The notes: generated from the sequence alone by a model not told the origin. Numbered from the stretch's first letter, positions 23,501-34,152 are shown. The stretch is 64,000 bases of DNA from Capra hircus (GCF_001704415.2 NC_030817.1:28717550-28781549); one strand, 5' to 3'. Translations and numbers: made by a program.

Positions 23501-23934
23501 TCCTCTTTTTGTCTTACTGCATTAGTTAACACTTCCAATAGTGGATGTTGAAAAGGAGTACTGAGATATTGCTTTGTTCCTAATCTTAGAGGAAAGCTTC
23601 CAGTTTCTCACCTTTAAGTATGTCAGCTGTAGAATTTTAAAATCTTTATCAAGCATAAGAAGTCTTCCTCTGTTTCTAGTCTACTGAGTGTTCTAACCAT
23701 GAAAAGGTGTTAGATTTGGTCAAAAATTTTTCTGCATCAACAGATATAATCATGTGGTTTTACTTTTTCAGCTTGTTGATGTAATGGATTATAATAGTTG
23801 ATTTTCAAATTTGTAACCAGCTTTATATATGTGGGATAAATCCCACTTGGTCAAGGTATAAAAGTCTTTTTTTATATCATTATAATTGATTTTGTTGAAG
23901 ATTTTCATATCTATGTTCATAAGAGATACTGGGA

Positions 23935-24055
23935 GAAGGAAATGGCCACCCACTCCAATATTTTTGCTTGGAAAATTCCATAAACAGAGGAGCCTGGCAA
24001 CCTACAGTCCATGGGGTTGCCAAGAGTCAGACATGACCTAATGACGGAGGACACA
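23935..24055 (+). mobile_element. Bov-tA SINE, 5'-truncated
   Basis: Begins at gaaggaaatggccacccac, lacking the tRNA-like head, and ends at agtcagacatgacctaatga. It lies inside the old L1. No clear TSD. Confidence 0.85.
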
Positions 24056-24489
24056 CAAAATATATTGGTTTGTATTTTTCTTGTATTGTCGTTGTCTGAT
24101 TTGGGTATTACGGTGATACTTGCCTTATAGAGTGAGTTTGGAAATATTGTTATTTTCTGAAAGAGACTGTAGATAATTCCTCAACTATTTGATAGGATTC
24201 ACCAGTAAACTCATTTGGACCTATGCTTTCTGTTTTGGAGAGTGATTAATTATTCTTTCCATTTAATACATATGGTCATTCAGATTTATCCATTTGTTTT
24301 TCTATGAGTTTAACAGATTGTGACTTTCAAAGAATTTGCCTATTTCATCTATTATAAAATTTGTGGGAATAGAATTGTTCAGAGTATTCTTATATTGTTT
24401 TAATATCCATGGAATCTGAAGAGATAGCCTCTCTTTAATTTCTGATATTAGTAATGTATATGCTCTCCCTTCTTTTTTATTTTTCTGGC

Positions 24490-25235
24490 TCAGTTCAGTT
24501 CAGTTGCCCCATGAATCGCAGCACACCAGGCCTCCCTGTCCATCTACCATCTCCCAGAGTTAACTCAAACTCATGTCCATCAAGTCGGTGATGCCATCCA
24601 ACCAGCTCATCCTCTGTTGTCCCCTTCTCCTCCTGCCCCCAATCCCTCCCAGCAGCAAAGTCTTTTCAATGAGTCAACTCTTCGCGTGAGGTGGCCAAAG
24701 TACTGGAGTTTCGGCTTCAGCATCAGTCCTTCCAATGAACACCTAGGACTGGTCTCCTTTAGGATGGACTAGTTGGATCTCCTTGTAGTCCAAGGGACTC
24801 TCAAGAGTCTCCTCCAACACCACAGTTCAAAAGCATCAATTCTTCGGCACTCAGCTTTCTTCACACTCCAACTCTCACATCCATACATGACCACTGGAAA
24901 AACCATAGCCTTGACTAGATGTACCTTTGTTGGCAAAGTAATATCTCTGCTTTTCAATATGCTGTCTAGCTTGGTCATAACTTTCCTTCCAAGGAGTAAG
25001 CGTCTTTTAATTTCATGGCTGCAGTCACCATCTGCAGTGATTTTAGAGCCCAAAAAAATAAAGTCTGACACTGTTTCCACTGTTTCCCCGTCTACTTGCC
25101 ATGAAGTGATGGGACCAGATGCCATGATCTTAGTTTTCTGAATGTTGAGCTTTAAGCCAACTTTTTCACTCTCCTCTTTCACTTTCAAGAGGCTTTTTAG
25201 TTCCTCTTCACTTTCTGCCATAAGGGTGGTGTCAT
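24490..25235 (-). mobile_element. BovB 3' part inserted in old L1
   Basis: Plus strand runs from ctcagttcagttcagttg to aagggtggtgtcat. The minus strand keeps a 150-codon BovB frame at 24769-25221 (MAESEEELKSLLKVK to ELWCWRRLLRVPWTTRRSN) beginning just after the RT YADD box. Truncation therefore falls within the RT domain. No clear TSD. Confidence 0.93.
24769..25221 (-). pseudogene. BovB polyprotein fragment downstream of RT
   Basis: 150 codons covering the RT thumb and C-terminal region: KLNIQKTKIMASGPITSW, then FLGSKITADGDCSHEIKRRL, and the CESW/ELWCWRR block. It has no catalytic residues, since YADD would be just upstream of the truncation point. It is one of the better preserved BovB frames in the window, suggesting a younger copy. 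Confidence 0.85.
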
Positions 25236-25867
25236 ATTTCTATTAATCTTTTGAAAGAAATGGTTTCTAATGTCATTGATTTTCTCTACTGATTTCTTAT
25301 TTTCAATGACATTGATTTCCTGTTCAATGCTATAAATTTCTGTCAAAGAACTGCTTTCATTGTTTCCCAAATTTTGGAGAGTTGTATTTTCATTTAGTCC
25401 AACATATTTTCTAATATCTCTTGAGATTTCTAGTTCCATATGTTATTTAGAAATGTAATGTTTAATTTTTGTATATTTTTCAGGTTTTTCTAATCATCTT
25501 TCCATTGCTAATTTTTAGCTATTTCCATGGTAGTCTGAGAGTAGGCATTGTATGTATAAGTTTGTGATGGTGTGTTTTATGGCCCAGAATGTGGTCTATC
25601 TTGGTGAATGATCCATGAAACCTTGAAAAGAATGTTTCTTCTGCTGTTATCAAAATGAAGTAGTTGATAGATACCCATTACATCCAGTTGAGAGTCTTAT
25701 TGAGCTCAACTATGTCCTTACTGATCTTCTGCCTGCTAGATCTACTTTTGATAGAAATATTGGATTCATCTAGTTTTCACTTATTCCTGAGTTTTTGCCT
25801 CATATAGTTTAGTGCTCTGTTGTTAATGCACATATACTTTATGTATTATTATATCTTTTTGGAGAAT

Positions 25868-26095
25868 TTATCCCTTTTCATTAATGTTCCTCTTTATACA
25901 TGATAACATTTCTTGCTTTAAAGTTTTCTCTTTTGAAATTAGCACCTTTCTCCACCCACTTACAACCCATTTTAAATATAAAAACACATAGATTAAAAGT
26001 AGACAACATATACTTTGGTCTTGTTTCCTGATCCATTCCCATAATCCCTGCCTTTTCTGTGGTACATTTAGATCATTAAATTTACAGTGGATGCG
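25868..26095 (-). pseudogene. Ancient L1 ORF2 endonuclease N-terminus
   Basis: On the minus strand FNDLNVPQKRQGLWEWIRKQ and DQSICCL follow the conserved start of the L1 AP-endonuclease domain, where an Asn and the LN.P.KR..L..W pattern occur. Stops and frameshifts follow. The open frame begins upstream of 26095 in unrelated sequence. Confidence 0.65.
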
Positions 26096-27050
26096 CATAG
26101 CAGCACCTGATGGCCCAGCAACGGCCACTGCTCCTGCTCAGAACAAGATGTAGAGTGAACTGTGGGAGGCTACACATCTCCCAGGGAAGCCCAGTCCATC
26201 CTAATGAACTTGAAGAAAGCTGTAACCAGCCAGTAAACATGACAGACATTGTTAAGCAGCTTCAGAAATGGCTCATGCATAGAATTTCAATGAATGCTTC
26301 TGAGGGAAGCTGGCATTGAATTCCATTTTAAATGCATGAGGCTGTCATATTATTGAAGTAATTCTCTGAACTTTCCTGACCCAGAGTGCTGTGCTAATAG
26401 CCAAAGAACTTCCACAACCCAGAAGAAGAAAACCTGCTGGAGACTTACAAACATTTTACTTTCTTAATGAGGCTATATGGCTTAGAAGAAAAGAAGGCAT
26501 TCTTGCATTTCTGTACATCTACCAGTGTTAATTATGGACATAGTTACACCAGGCTGAGTGGCAGCAAACTGATGCTAAAGCAGCTTGGAGGAGTTCTTTC
26601 CCCAGACTAAGCATGAGGTAGTGTGAAGACAGACAGAGGTCTGATCAGTCCCCAAAGGAGCATTTCCTCTGGTGGATATTTTCATTGATGAATTGCTTTT
26701 GCTTAGCTGGCTAGAATAGGGTGATCATGAAGTCAGAAGTCACAGGGGTCAATACCACTGTGATCATATTAGCATTACTGTTGCATAGTTATAGGTTGTA
26801 ATCTAGCCCTGGGCAACTATTTTGAAAAGAAGTCCTATGGTCATATATCCAGTCTGTAGAAACCTACACCAAAAGAAAAAAAGAAAAAAACAGCTCTACT
26901 TTACAGTCAATCAAAAGTTTATATAGAAAACTATTTATATAAGAAAGTGTTATACATTATTTTTCCCAATTACCTTATTTTCTTCAATCCTAGATTGACA
27001 GAATTCTTACCTAAACCTTACTCCAAAGGTAGTGTTGTGGGGGTTTTTTG
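26096..27050. other. Unassigned sequence with one 69-codon frame
   Basis: A plus-strand frame at 26110-26319 is followed by stops. I do not recognise it, and the flanks show no poly(A), TSD or splice-site arrangement that would mark a processed pseudogene or exon. It could equally be part of the old L1 upstream region. Confidence 0.3.
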
Positions 27051-27051
27051 C

Positions 27052-27178
27052 CTTTTTTTTGGGTGGGGAGCTACACCATGTGGCATGTGGAATCTTAGTT
27101 CCTTGACCAGGGTTTGAACCTGTGTCCTCTGCACTGGGTGTACAGAACCTGGACTACTGGACCATCAAGGAAGACCCT
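27052..27178 (-). mobile_element. Older artiodactyl tRNA-derived SINE (CHR-type)
   Basis: Plus strand shows ctacaccatgtggcatgtgg, cttagttccttgaccagggt, ttgaacctgtgtcctctgca and ccatcaaggaagacc. This is the reverse complement of the CHR-type SINE of cetartiodactyls. The T-rich stretch at its left would be the A tail. Confidence 0.8.
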
Positions 27179-27739
27179 GCGGTGGAAGGTTTAACAGTAA
27201 TATCATTGTAGTGTTAGAATCTGCTGGGAGGCAACAGCAGTAATCTAGGGCAGAGACCATAAAGACAGGAACGAAGGCAGAGATGAGAGAGAAGGGACAC
27301 ACCAGGAAGATATTTAGATCATGAACTGTCAGACACTGGCATCCAGGAGTTTTAGTGGCATCACATATTGCACGGACAAGAACTTGGATTTACTGTACCA
27401 TAATCATGGATGTCAGTTGTCCACTAGAAAACAGACTCTGATAAACAGAAGCCCTGATTTTCAGTGGTTACTTACTTCCCTGATATAACCATTTACACCA
27501 ATTTCAAGCTCCAAAGGGCTTAACAATCAGTTGTCAAAATTCCTGATGTTCTGAACATTGTTCATGTAGGCTGGAACAAGAGAGTTCTGGTACATACATC
27601 ACTGACCTGAATTCAGTGTCAAGCAATCCAATTTTCAGTTCGCTTAAATTTTGTCCCTTTTATCCCTCCTTCTTTGAACCTATTGACTTTAAGAGCCATT
27701 TATAGGGTTTTATGGACATAGAGAAGACAAGCAGGGACA
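27179..27739. other. No feature recognised
   Basis: Ordinary-looking sequence leading into the tandem repeat. Confidence 0.4.
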
Positions 27740-28735
27740 CTAGACTGTACATTGACTATACACTGGTATAATAGACTAAACTGGACTGTACATGGGGCTA
27801 TACATTGGATGTGCACTGATGTACAGTGGACTGAACATTAGATGTACGCTGGCATATACTGGACTGTACACTGAACTGTGCATACGATGTACACTGGACA
27901 GTAGCTTGGGTATACACTGCACTGTGCACTGGGATGTGCCCTTGCACTGTACACTGGACTGTACACCAGACGTGCCCCAGATGTGTCCTGGACTATACTG
28001 CAGACGTGTGTCAGATGTGCACCAGATGTGCTCCGGAGGTGCTTCAGATATGTCCTGGAGTGTACTCCAGATGTGGGCCAGATCTGCTCCAGACGTGCAC
28101 CGGACGTGCCCAGGTGTGAACTTGGACTGTACACTAGATGTAGACTACACACTGGAATGCACACTTGAATGTGCACTGGAATGCACACCGTTACACGAAA
28201 CTGCACGCTCTGCTGTGCACTGGGCGTACCCTGAGTATACTGGAATGCACACCGTTACACGAAACTGCACGCTCTGCTGTGCACTGGGCGTACCCTGAGT
28301 ATACTGGAATGCACACCGTTACACGAAACTGCACGCTCTGCTGTGCACTGGGCGTACCCTGAGTATACTGGAATGCACACCGTCACACGAAACTGCACGC
28401 TCTGCTGTGCACTGGGCGTACCCTGAGTATACTGGAATGCACACCGTCACACGAAACTGCACGCTCTGCTGTGCACTGGGCGTACCCTGCGTATACTGGA
28501 ATGCACACCGTTACACGAAACTGCACGCTCTGCTGTGCACTGGGCGTACCCTGCGTATACTGGAATGTACACTATGCTGCACAATGGACTGTACATTATA
28601 TGGTACATGGGACTGTGCACTATGCTGTGCTTTAGATGTGCACTGAATACATTGGATGTACACTATACACTGGACTGTATACTGACGTACACTGAATGTT
28701 CAGTGGATTCACAATGGACTGTAAAGAAACTGAAA
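27740..28735 (+). repeat. Degenerate ~12-bp minisatellite (actggactgtac-like) around a homogeneous 64-bp array
   Basis: Variants of ctgtacactgga recur about every 11-13 bases across nearly 1 kb. The left half (27740-28174) and right end (28559-28735) are scrambled, while the centre is highly regular. The whole block lacks resemblance to any SINE, LINE or LTR here. It contains a 168-codon stop-free stretch (27792-28298) rich in Cys, Thr, Leu, His and Pro. That stretch reflects the repeat composition, not a gene. Confidence 0.92.
28175..28558 (+). repeat. Six tandem 64-bp units, near identical
   Basis: Units start at 28175, 28239, 28303, 28367, 28431 and 28495, each beginning actggaatgcacaccgt. 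Only two variable positions were seen: t/c in ccgttacac versus ccgtcacac (c in units 4 and 5), and a/c in cctgagtat versus cctgcgtat (c in units 5 and 6). Each unit holds four to five CpG sites. 64 is not a multiple of three, so any reading frame rotates from unit to unit. A seventh unit is broken after 15 bases. Confidence 0.97.
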
Positions 28736-29889
28736 CAAGTGCCAGCCTTGTTTTCTGGTACATCATGGACATACATTCTTTGAACATATAGGTGCAAAAT
28801 GCCAAGCTCTAATGATTTCAGTTTCTTCTGATGTTTCCTTGAGTTATAGGTAGACATCAGTCCATTTTGAACTTCAAGATATCAAAAAAGTTTAAAGGCC
28901 AAGTTGCTATTGCTAAAGAGTGATTGATTCTAAATTACATAATGTATACCTCAAAAAAAAAAAAAACCCCACAACTAAGCTTGATATAGATGTTTATTTT
29001 TCCACCCATAAATAATATGTTCCAAGGAGAAAGTTTGGGGATAAACATTTGTAAAGAAGTCTTCATAATCAAGTTCAGGGAACATTCCTCCTGAATCTCT
29101 TATGTAAAGTAAATTCCCAAAGTAAAGTTACTGGGTATCAGATGAAGTCATAACTTCAAGCAGCAATAGATACATTCTGTTCATTTCCATAATAAAAAAA
29201 GCATTCACAATGATTAATATACTGTATTTGTTGCCCTTTGTTCCTATTTTTGTCTTCCACTCTTCTTTAATTGTTTTATATGATTTCATCTCTCATTTTA
29301 AATTTTTTTCCCTTCCTTAAGTGGCACAGGATGGCTAGAATGGGTTGAAGTTGGGTATTTATTTCCTCCTACCCAGTTATTTAGGTTCTGGTTAGTTTCC
29401 CCTGTGGGCAGGCCTTACTAGAAATAACATGGTGCCCTAGCATAATTCAAAATGACTTTTCCCCCCCAGAATCACAAAAAAAATTGTTCTGATATTACTG
29501 TGGGGAAATGGTCAAGCTCCTAGAAGTATATCTCACAATACTGTGGCCCCTATAACTGAGCCCCCAGCAATTAACCCACTACAAATCCAGTTTTCCTATT
29601 CCAGCACTGGTTCCCATGGCAATTTCAGCTTATAAGTCTCTACTCTCTTAAGCTATGATGACCGGTCTACCTCTCTCAATCTTGGGGGAAGCAATCTGCA
29701 CTATGTCCACCACCTTCTCTTTTAGATCCAATAAAAGTTGTTGATTTTCTAGTTGCTAATAAGGTGGAGTGGTGACTTTCAAGTTTCTTGTATGTGGTGC
29801 TAGAAACCAAGTCTAACCTTTAATAGTCTTCACTCTACTTTCTCCCTCTTGAAGACTTGTTATTTCAAGGTAGTGTTCCTTGAACAACT
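28736..29889. other. AT-rich sequence, no gene; possible ancient repeat in the middle
   Basis: Contains an A14 run at 28952-28965. The block at 29310-29810 (gttaggttctg-like phrases, several C and A runs) looks like an old interspersed repeat that I cannot name. No exon seen. Confidence 0.35.
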
Positions 29890-30081
29890 GTGTGCTTAGT
29901 TGCTCAGTCATGTCCAAATCTTTGTGACCCCACCAGGCTCTGTCCATGGGGATTCTCGAGGTAAGAATGCTGGAATAGCCTGCCATATTCTCCTCCAGGA
30001 GATCTTCCCAACCTAGGGATCAAACCCAGGTCTTCCATATTGCAGGTGGATTCTTTACCATCTGAGCCACCAGGGAAGCTC
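29890..30081 (-). mobile_element. Bov-tA SINE with 12-bp TSD
   Basis: Plus strand from gtgtgcttagttgctcag to gagccaccagggaagct. The duplication ccttgaacaact lies at 29878-29889 and 30082-30093. Confidence 0.95.
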
Positions 30082-30093
30082 CCTTGAACAACT

Positions 30094-30384
30094 ATATTTT
30101 CATAATAACTTGCATGGATTGGATACAGAAGTCTTTAAAGCATGAAAATCCAAAGATATTTCATCACTACTGAAGCAAAGAAAACAAGCTTGTCCAAATA
30201 ACAATTTAAAGAAACTTTCTATTTTCTATTTAAAAGTAAGAAGCACAGATTATTTTTACCCCTTAGTCCAACTTGTTGAAATATATTCATAAATATACCA
30301 GAGGAGAAAATTTATCTTAATTAGAGAGGTTGTAAAAGTTATGTTACTGAGTGCAAGCTCATACTGCTAACCAAACAAGAGGCA
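30094..30384. other. AT-rich spacer
   Basis: No feature recognised before the BovB nest. Confidence 0.4.
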
Positions 30385-30787
30385 AATAAGTCAACAGATG
30401 AAGCATTGGGGCACAGAGTAGTGACTTCCCAATGGATTTTTCAACCTGGGGATCTGGCAAAGGGACTGAGAAACCCCAGGGAATTTGACTTTGGAGGCCA
30501 GTGGGATTTGATTACAAAACTTACACAGGACTGAGGAAACAGACTCTTGGAGGACACAAACAAAACCTGTGACACCAGGACCCAGGAGAAAGGAGCAGTG
30601 ATCCCACAAGAGACTGACTCAGACTTGCCTGTGAGTGTCCAGAAGTCTCCGGTGGAGGCGTGGGCTAGCAGTGGCCTGCTGCGGACTCGTGGGCACTGAG
30701 TACAGCAGTGCATGCATGGGGCCTTTTGAAGGAGGTCCATGATCTTCATCACCCCCACTGCAGTTTGTTCTCAGGTCAAACAACAGG

Positions 30788-30994
30788 CGAGCTTCCCTCA
30801 TAGCTCAGCAAGTAAAGAATCTGCCTATAGTGCATGAGACCTGGGTTCAACCCCTGGGTTGGAAAGATCCCCTGGAGAAGGAAATGGCAACCCACTCCAG
30901 TACCCTTGCCTGGAAAATCACATGGACAGAGGAGCCCTGTGGGCTGCAGGAGGTCACAAAGAGTTGAGCATGACTAAACAACTAACAATTCACT
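30788..30994 (+). mobile_element. Bov-tA SINE with 12-bp TSD in BovB 5' region
   Basis: gagcttccctcatagctcag to ctaacaattcact. The duplication tcaaacaacagg lies at 30776-30787 and 30995-31006. Its target is the 5' region of the old BovB. Confidence 0.95.
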
Positions 30995-31489
30995 TCAAAC
31001 AACAGGGAGGGAACACAACATAAAATTGCCCATCAACAGAAAATTGGATTAAAGATTTACTGAGCATGGCCCCGCCCATCAGAACAAAACCCAGTTTCCC
31101 CCACAGTCCATCTCTCCTATCAGGAAGCTTCTATAAGCCTCTTATCCTTATCCATCAGGAGGCAGTTCAGTTCAGTTCAGTTGCTCAGCCGTGTCTGACT
31201 CTTTGCGACGCCATGAATTGCAGCACACCAGGCCTCCCTGTCCATCACCAACTCTGGGAGTTCACTCAGACTCACGTCCATCCAGTCAGTGATGCCAACC
31301 AGCCATCTCATCCTCTGTCATCCCCTTCTCCTCTTGCCCCCAACCCCTCCCAGCATCAGAGTCTTTTCCAATGAGTCAACTCTGCATGAGGTGGCCAAAG
31401 TACTGGAGTTTCAGCTTTAGCATCATTCCTTCCAAAGAAATCCCAGGGCTGATCTCCTTCAGAATGGACTGGTTGGATCTCCTTGCAGC

Positions 31490-31792
31490 CTAAGGGACTC
31501 TCAAGAGTCTTCTCCAACACCACAGTTCAAAAGCATCAATTCTTCGGTGCTCGGGTTCCTTCACAGTCCAACTCTCACATCCATACATGACCACTGGAAA
31601 AACCATAGCCTTGACTAGACAGACCTTTGTTGGCAAAGTAATGTCTCTGCTTTTCAATATGCTATCTAGGTTGGTCATAACTTTTCTTCCAAGAAGTAAG
31701 CATCTTTTAATTTCATGGCTGCAGTCACCATCTGCAGTGATTTTGGAGCCCCCCCAAAATAAAATCTGACACTGTTTCCACTGTTTCCTCAT
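31490..31792 (-). pseudogene. BovB polyprotein C-terminal piece
   Basis: 100 codons, in a different frame from the upstream RT piece: GGSKITADGDCSHEIKRCLL, CESWTVKEPEHRRIDAFELW, ending RVP-stop. The frame change sits at a C7 run on the plus strand (31751-31757), a typical homopolymer slip. The terminating codon is a tgg to tag change (Trp to stop), judged against the sibling copies at 38032-38394 and 17853-18173, which read RVPWTARRSN. Confidence 0.88.
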
Positions 31793-32702
31793 CTATTTGC
31801 CATGAAGTGATGGGACCAGATGCCATGATCTTAGTTTTCTGAATGTTAAGCTTTAAGACAACTTTTTCACTCTCCCCTTTCACTTTCAAGAGGCTTTTTA
31901 GTTCCTCTTCACTTTCTGCCATAAGGGTGGTGTCATCTGCATATCTGAGGTGATTGATATTTCTCCCGGCAATCTTGATTCCAGTTTGTGCTTTTTTCAG
32001 CCCAGAGTTTCTCATGATGTACTCTGCATAGAAGTTAAATAAGCAGGGTGACAATATACAGCCTTGACGTACTCCTTTTCCTATTTGGAACCAGTCTGTT
32101 GTTCCATGTCCAGTTCTAACTGTTGCTTCCTGACCTGCATATAGGTTTCTCAAGAGGCAGGTCAGGTGATCTGGTATTCCCATCTCTTTCATAATTTTCC
32201 ACAGCTTATTGTGATCCACACAGTCAAAGGCTCTGGCATAGCCAATAATGCAGAAATAGATGTTTTTCTGGAATACTCTTGCTCTTTCCGCGATCCAGCG
32301 AATGTTGGCAATTTGATCTCTGGTTCCTCTGCCTTTTCTAAAACCAGCTTGAACATCAGGAAGTTCACGGTTCACGTATTGCTGAAGCCTGGCTTGAAGA
32401 ATTTTGAGCATTACTTTACTAGCATGTGATATGAATGCAATTGTGTGGTAGCTTGAGCACTCTTTGGCATTGCCTTTCTCTGGGATTGGAATAAACACTG
32501 ACCTTTTCCGGTCCTGTGGCCACCGCTGAGTTTTCCAAATTTGCTGGCATATTGAGTGCAGCACTTTCACAGCATCATCTTTTAGGATTTGAAATAGTTC
32601 AACTGGAATTCCATCACCTCCACTAGCTTTGTTCATAGTGATGCTTTCTAAGGCCCACTTGACTTCACATTCCAGGATGTCTGGCTCTAGGTGAGTGATC
32701 AC
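31725..32702 (-). pseudogene. BovB reverse transcriptase domain, 325 codons open
   Basis: RT palm motifs in order: the FRKGRGTRDQIANIRW region (residues 121-136), motif A region (around 150-160), GVRQGCILSPCLFN (209-222) and the catalytic box YADD at 254-257. RT copies BovB RNA into DNA at the nicked target. In motif A the expected IDYAKAFD-type sequence reads IGYARAFD: residue 154 (codon ggc, plus strand 32241-32243) is Gly where the metal-binding Asp should be. This alone should abolish activity. The piece ends by frameshift at 31725. Confidence 0.93.
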
Positions 32703-32762
32703 ACCATCGTGATTATCTGGGTCGTGAAGATCTTTTTTGTACAGTTCTTCTGTGTTTTCTTG

Positions 32763-33239
32763 TCACCTCTTCTTAATATCTTCTGCTTCTGTTAGGTCCA
32801 TACCATTTCTATCCTTTATCGAGCCCATCTTTGCATGAAATGTTCCCTTCGTTTCTCTAATTGTCTTGAAGAGATCTGTAGTCTTTCCCATTCCGTTGTT
32901 TTCCTCTATTTCTTTGCACTGATCGCTGAGGAAGGCTTTCTTATCTCTTCTTGCTATTCTCTGGAACTCTGCATTCAAATGCATGTATCTTTCCTTTTCT
33001 CCTTTGCTTTTCACTTCTCTTCTTTTCACAGCTATTTGTAAGGCCTCCTCAGAGAGCCATTTTGCTTTTTTGCATTTCTTTTCCATGGGGATGTTCTTGA
33101 TTCCTGTCTCCTGTACAATGTCACGAACCTCATTCCATAGTTCATCAGGCACTCTATCTATCAGATCTAGGCCCTTAAATCTATTTCTCACTTCCACTGT
33201 ATAATCATAAGGGATTTGATTTAAGTGAAGTGAAGTCAC
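32763..33239 (-). pseudogene. BovB linker between endonuclease and RT
   Basis: 158 codons open, rich in charged residues (KGLDLIDRVPDELWNEVRDI, VKRREVKSKGEKERY, RIARRDKKAFLSDQCKEIEE). It probably corresponds to the poorly conserved linker joining endonuclease and RT. It stops at a tgg to tga change just after DIKKR. The RT piece resumes 20 codons later in the same frame, so a single stop separates them. The first few codons come from the SINE insert. Confidence 0.88.
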
Positions 33240-33434
33240 TCAGTCGTGTCTGACTCTTTGTGACCCCATGGACTGTAGCTCACCAGGCTCCTCAGTCCAT
33301 GGGATTCTCCAGGCATGAATACTGGAGTGGGTTGCCATTTCCTTCTCCAGGGGATCTTTTCAACCCAGGGATAGAACCCAGGTCTCCCACAATGCAGGCA
33401 GATGCTTTAACCTCTGAGCCACCAGGGAAGCAGT
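33226..33434 (-). mobile_element. Bov-tA SINE in the minus-strand BovB, with target deletion
   Basis: Plus strand from gaagtgaagtcactcagtcg to gccaccagggaagcag. Compared with the old BovB copy at 36040-36080, about 20 bases of BovB (around 'ccactagaccatttagg') are missing at the insertion point and no duplication is visible. Confidence 0.9.
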
Positions 33435-34152
33435 TTTCCCTACTTTCTTCAATTTCAATCTGAATTTGGCAATAAGGAGTTCATGATCTGAGCCACAGTC
33501 AGTTCCTGGTCTTGTTTTTGTTGACTGTATAGAGCTTCTCCATCTTTGGCTGCAAAGAATATAATCAATCTGATTTCGGTGTTGACCATCTGGTGATGTC
33601 CATGTCTAGACTTCTCTTGTGTTGTTGGAAGAGGGTGTTTGCTATGACCAGTGCATTTTCTTGGCAAAACTCTATTAGTCTTTGCCCTGCTTCACTCCGT
33701 ATTCCAAGGCCAAATTTGCCTGTTACTCCAGGTGATTCTTGACTTCCTACTTTTGCATTCCAGTCCCCTATAATTTAAAGGACATCTTTTTTGGGTGTTA
33801 GTTCTAAAAGGTCTTGTAGGTCTTCATAGATCCATTCAACTTCAGCTTCTTCAGCATTACTGGTTGGGGCATAGACTTGGATTACTGTGATATTGAATGG
33901 TTTGCCTTGAAAACGAACAGAGATCATTCTATTGTTTTTGAGATTGCATCCAAGTACTGCATTTCAGACTCTTTTGTTGACCGTGATGGCTGCTCCAGTT
34001 CTTCTAAGGGATTCCTGCCCACAGTAGTAGATATAATGGTCATCTGAGTTAAATTCACCCATTCCAGTCCATTTCAGTTCGCTGATTCCTAGAATGTCGA
34101 TGTTCCCTCTTGCCACCTCTTGTTTGACCACTTCCAATTTGCCTTGATTCAT
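33435..34152 (-). pseudogene. BovB AP-endonuclease domain, broken
   Basis: The first piece, 33964-34152, is open for 62 codons (ILGISELKWTGMGEFNSDDH, CGQESLRR). It has the Glu of the SELKW box that corresponds to the catalytic Glu of AP endonucleases. It ends in a cga to tga stop (KRV-stop). The rest to 33435 carries at least one frameshift (a ttc loss near 33775) and further stops. A 70-codon shadow frame at 33455-33667 covers the domain's end. Confidence 0.85.

Larger units (their letters stand above)
22431..26095 (-). mobile_element. Ancient L1 (L1M-type) ORF2, minus strand
   Basis: From right to left: an ORF2 start region (see 25868-26095), endonuclease-to-RT linker, RT region (plus strand gggataaatcccacttggtc is the antisense of the RT-domain 'KWDLSH' region), and C-terminus to about 22431. 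It is interrupted by a SINE scrap (23935-24055) and a BovB (24490-25235). Many stops. Confidence 0.7.

Noticed and set aside
24773..25141. Plus-strand 122-codon frame
   Set aside because: It is the antisense of a BovB frame on the minus strand (24769-25221). Several identical-looking antisense frames occur at other BovB copies.
26110..26319. Processed pseudogene
   Set aside because: No poly(A) tail, no TSD and no protein I recognise. Kept only as unassigned sequence.
27792..28298. A 168-codon Cys-rich protein gene
   Set aside because: It is a translation of the tandem repeat. There is no promoter, splice or conservation evidence, and neighbouring units stay open in other phases too.
28175..28558. 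CRISPR array
   Set aside because: The 64-bp units follow one another directly with no unique spacers, and the genome is mammalian.
30391..30801. Minus-strand frames of 60-105 codons
   Set aside because: They overlap the 5' region of the old plus-strand BovB and show no domain; likely antisense shadows.
31725..32702. Functional BovB reverse transcriptase
   Set aside because: Although 325 codons are open with YADD, the motif A aspartate is Gly, and the frame is broken by stops and a frameshift on both sides.
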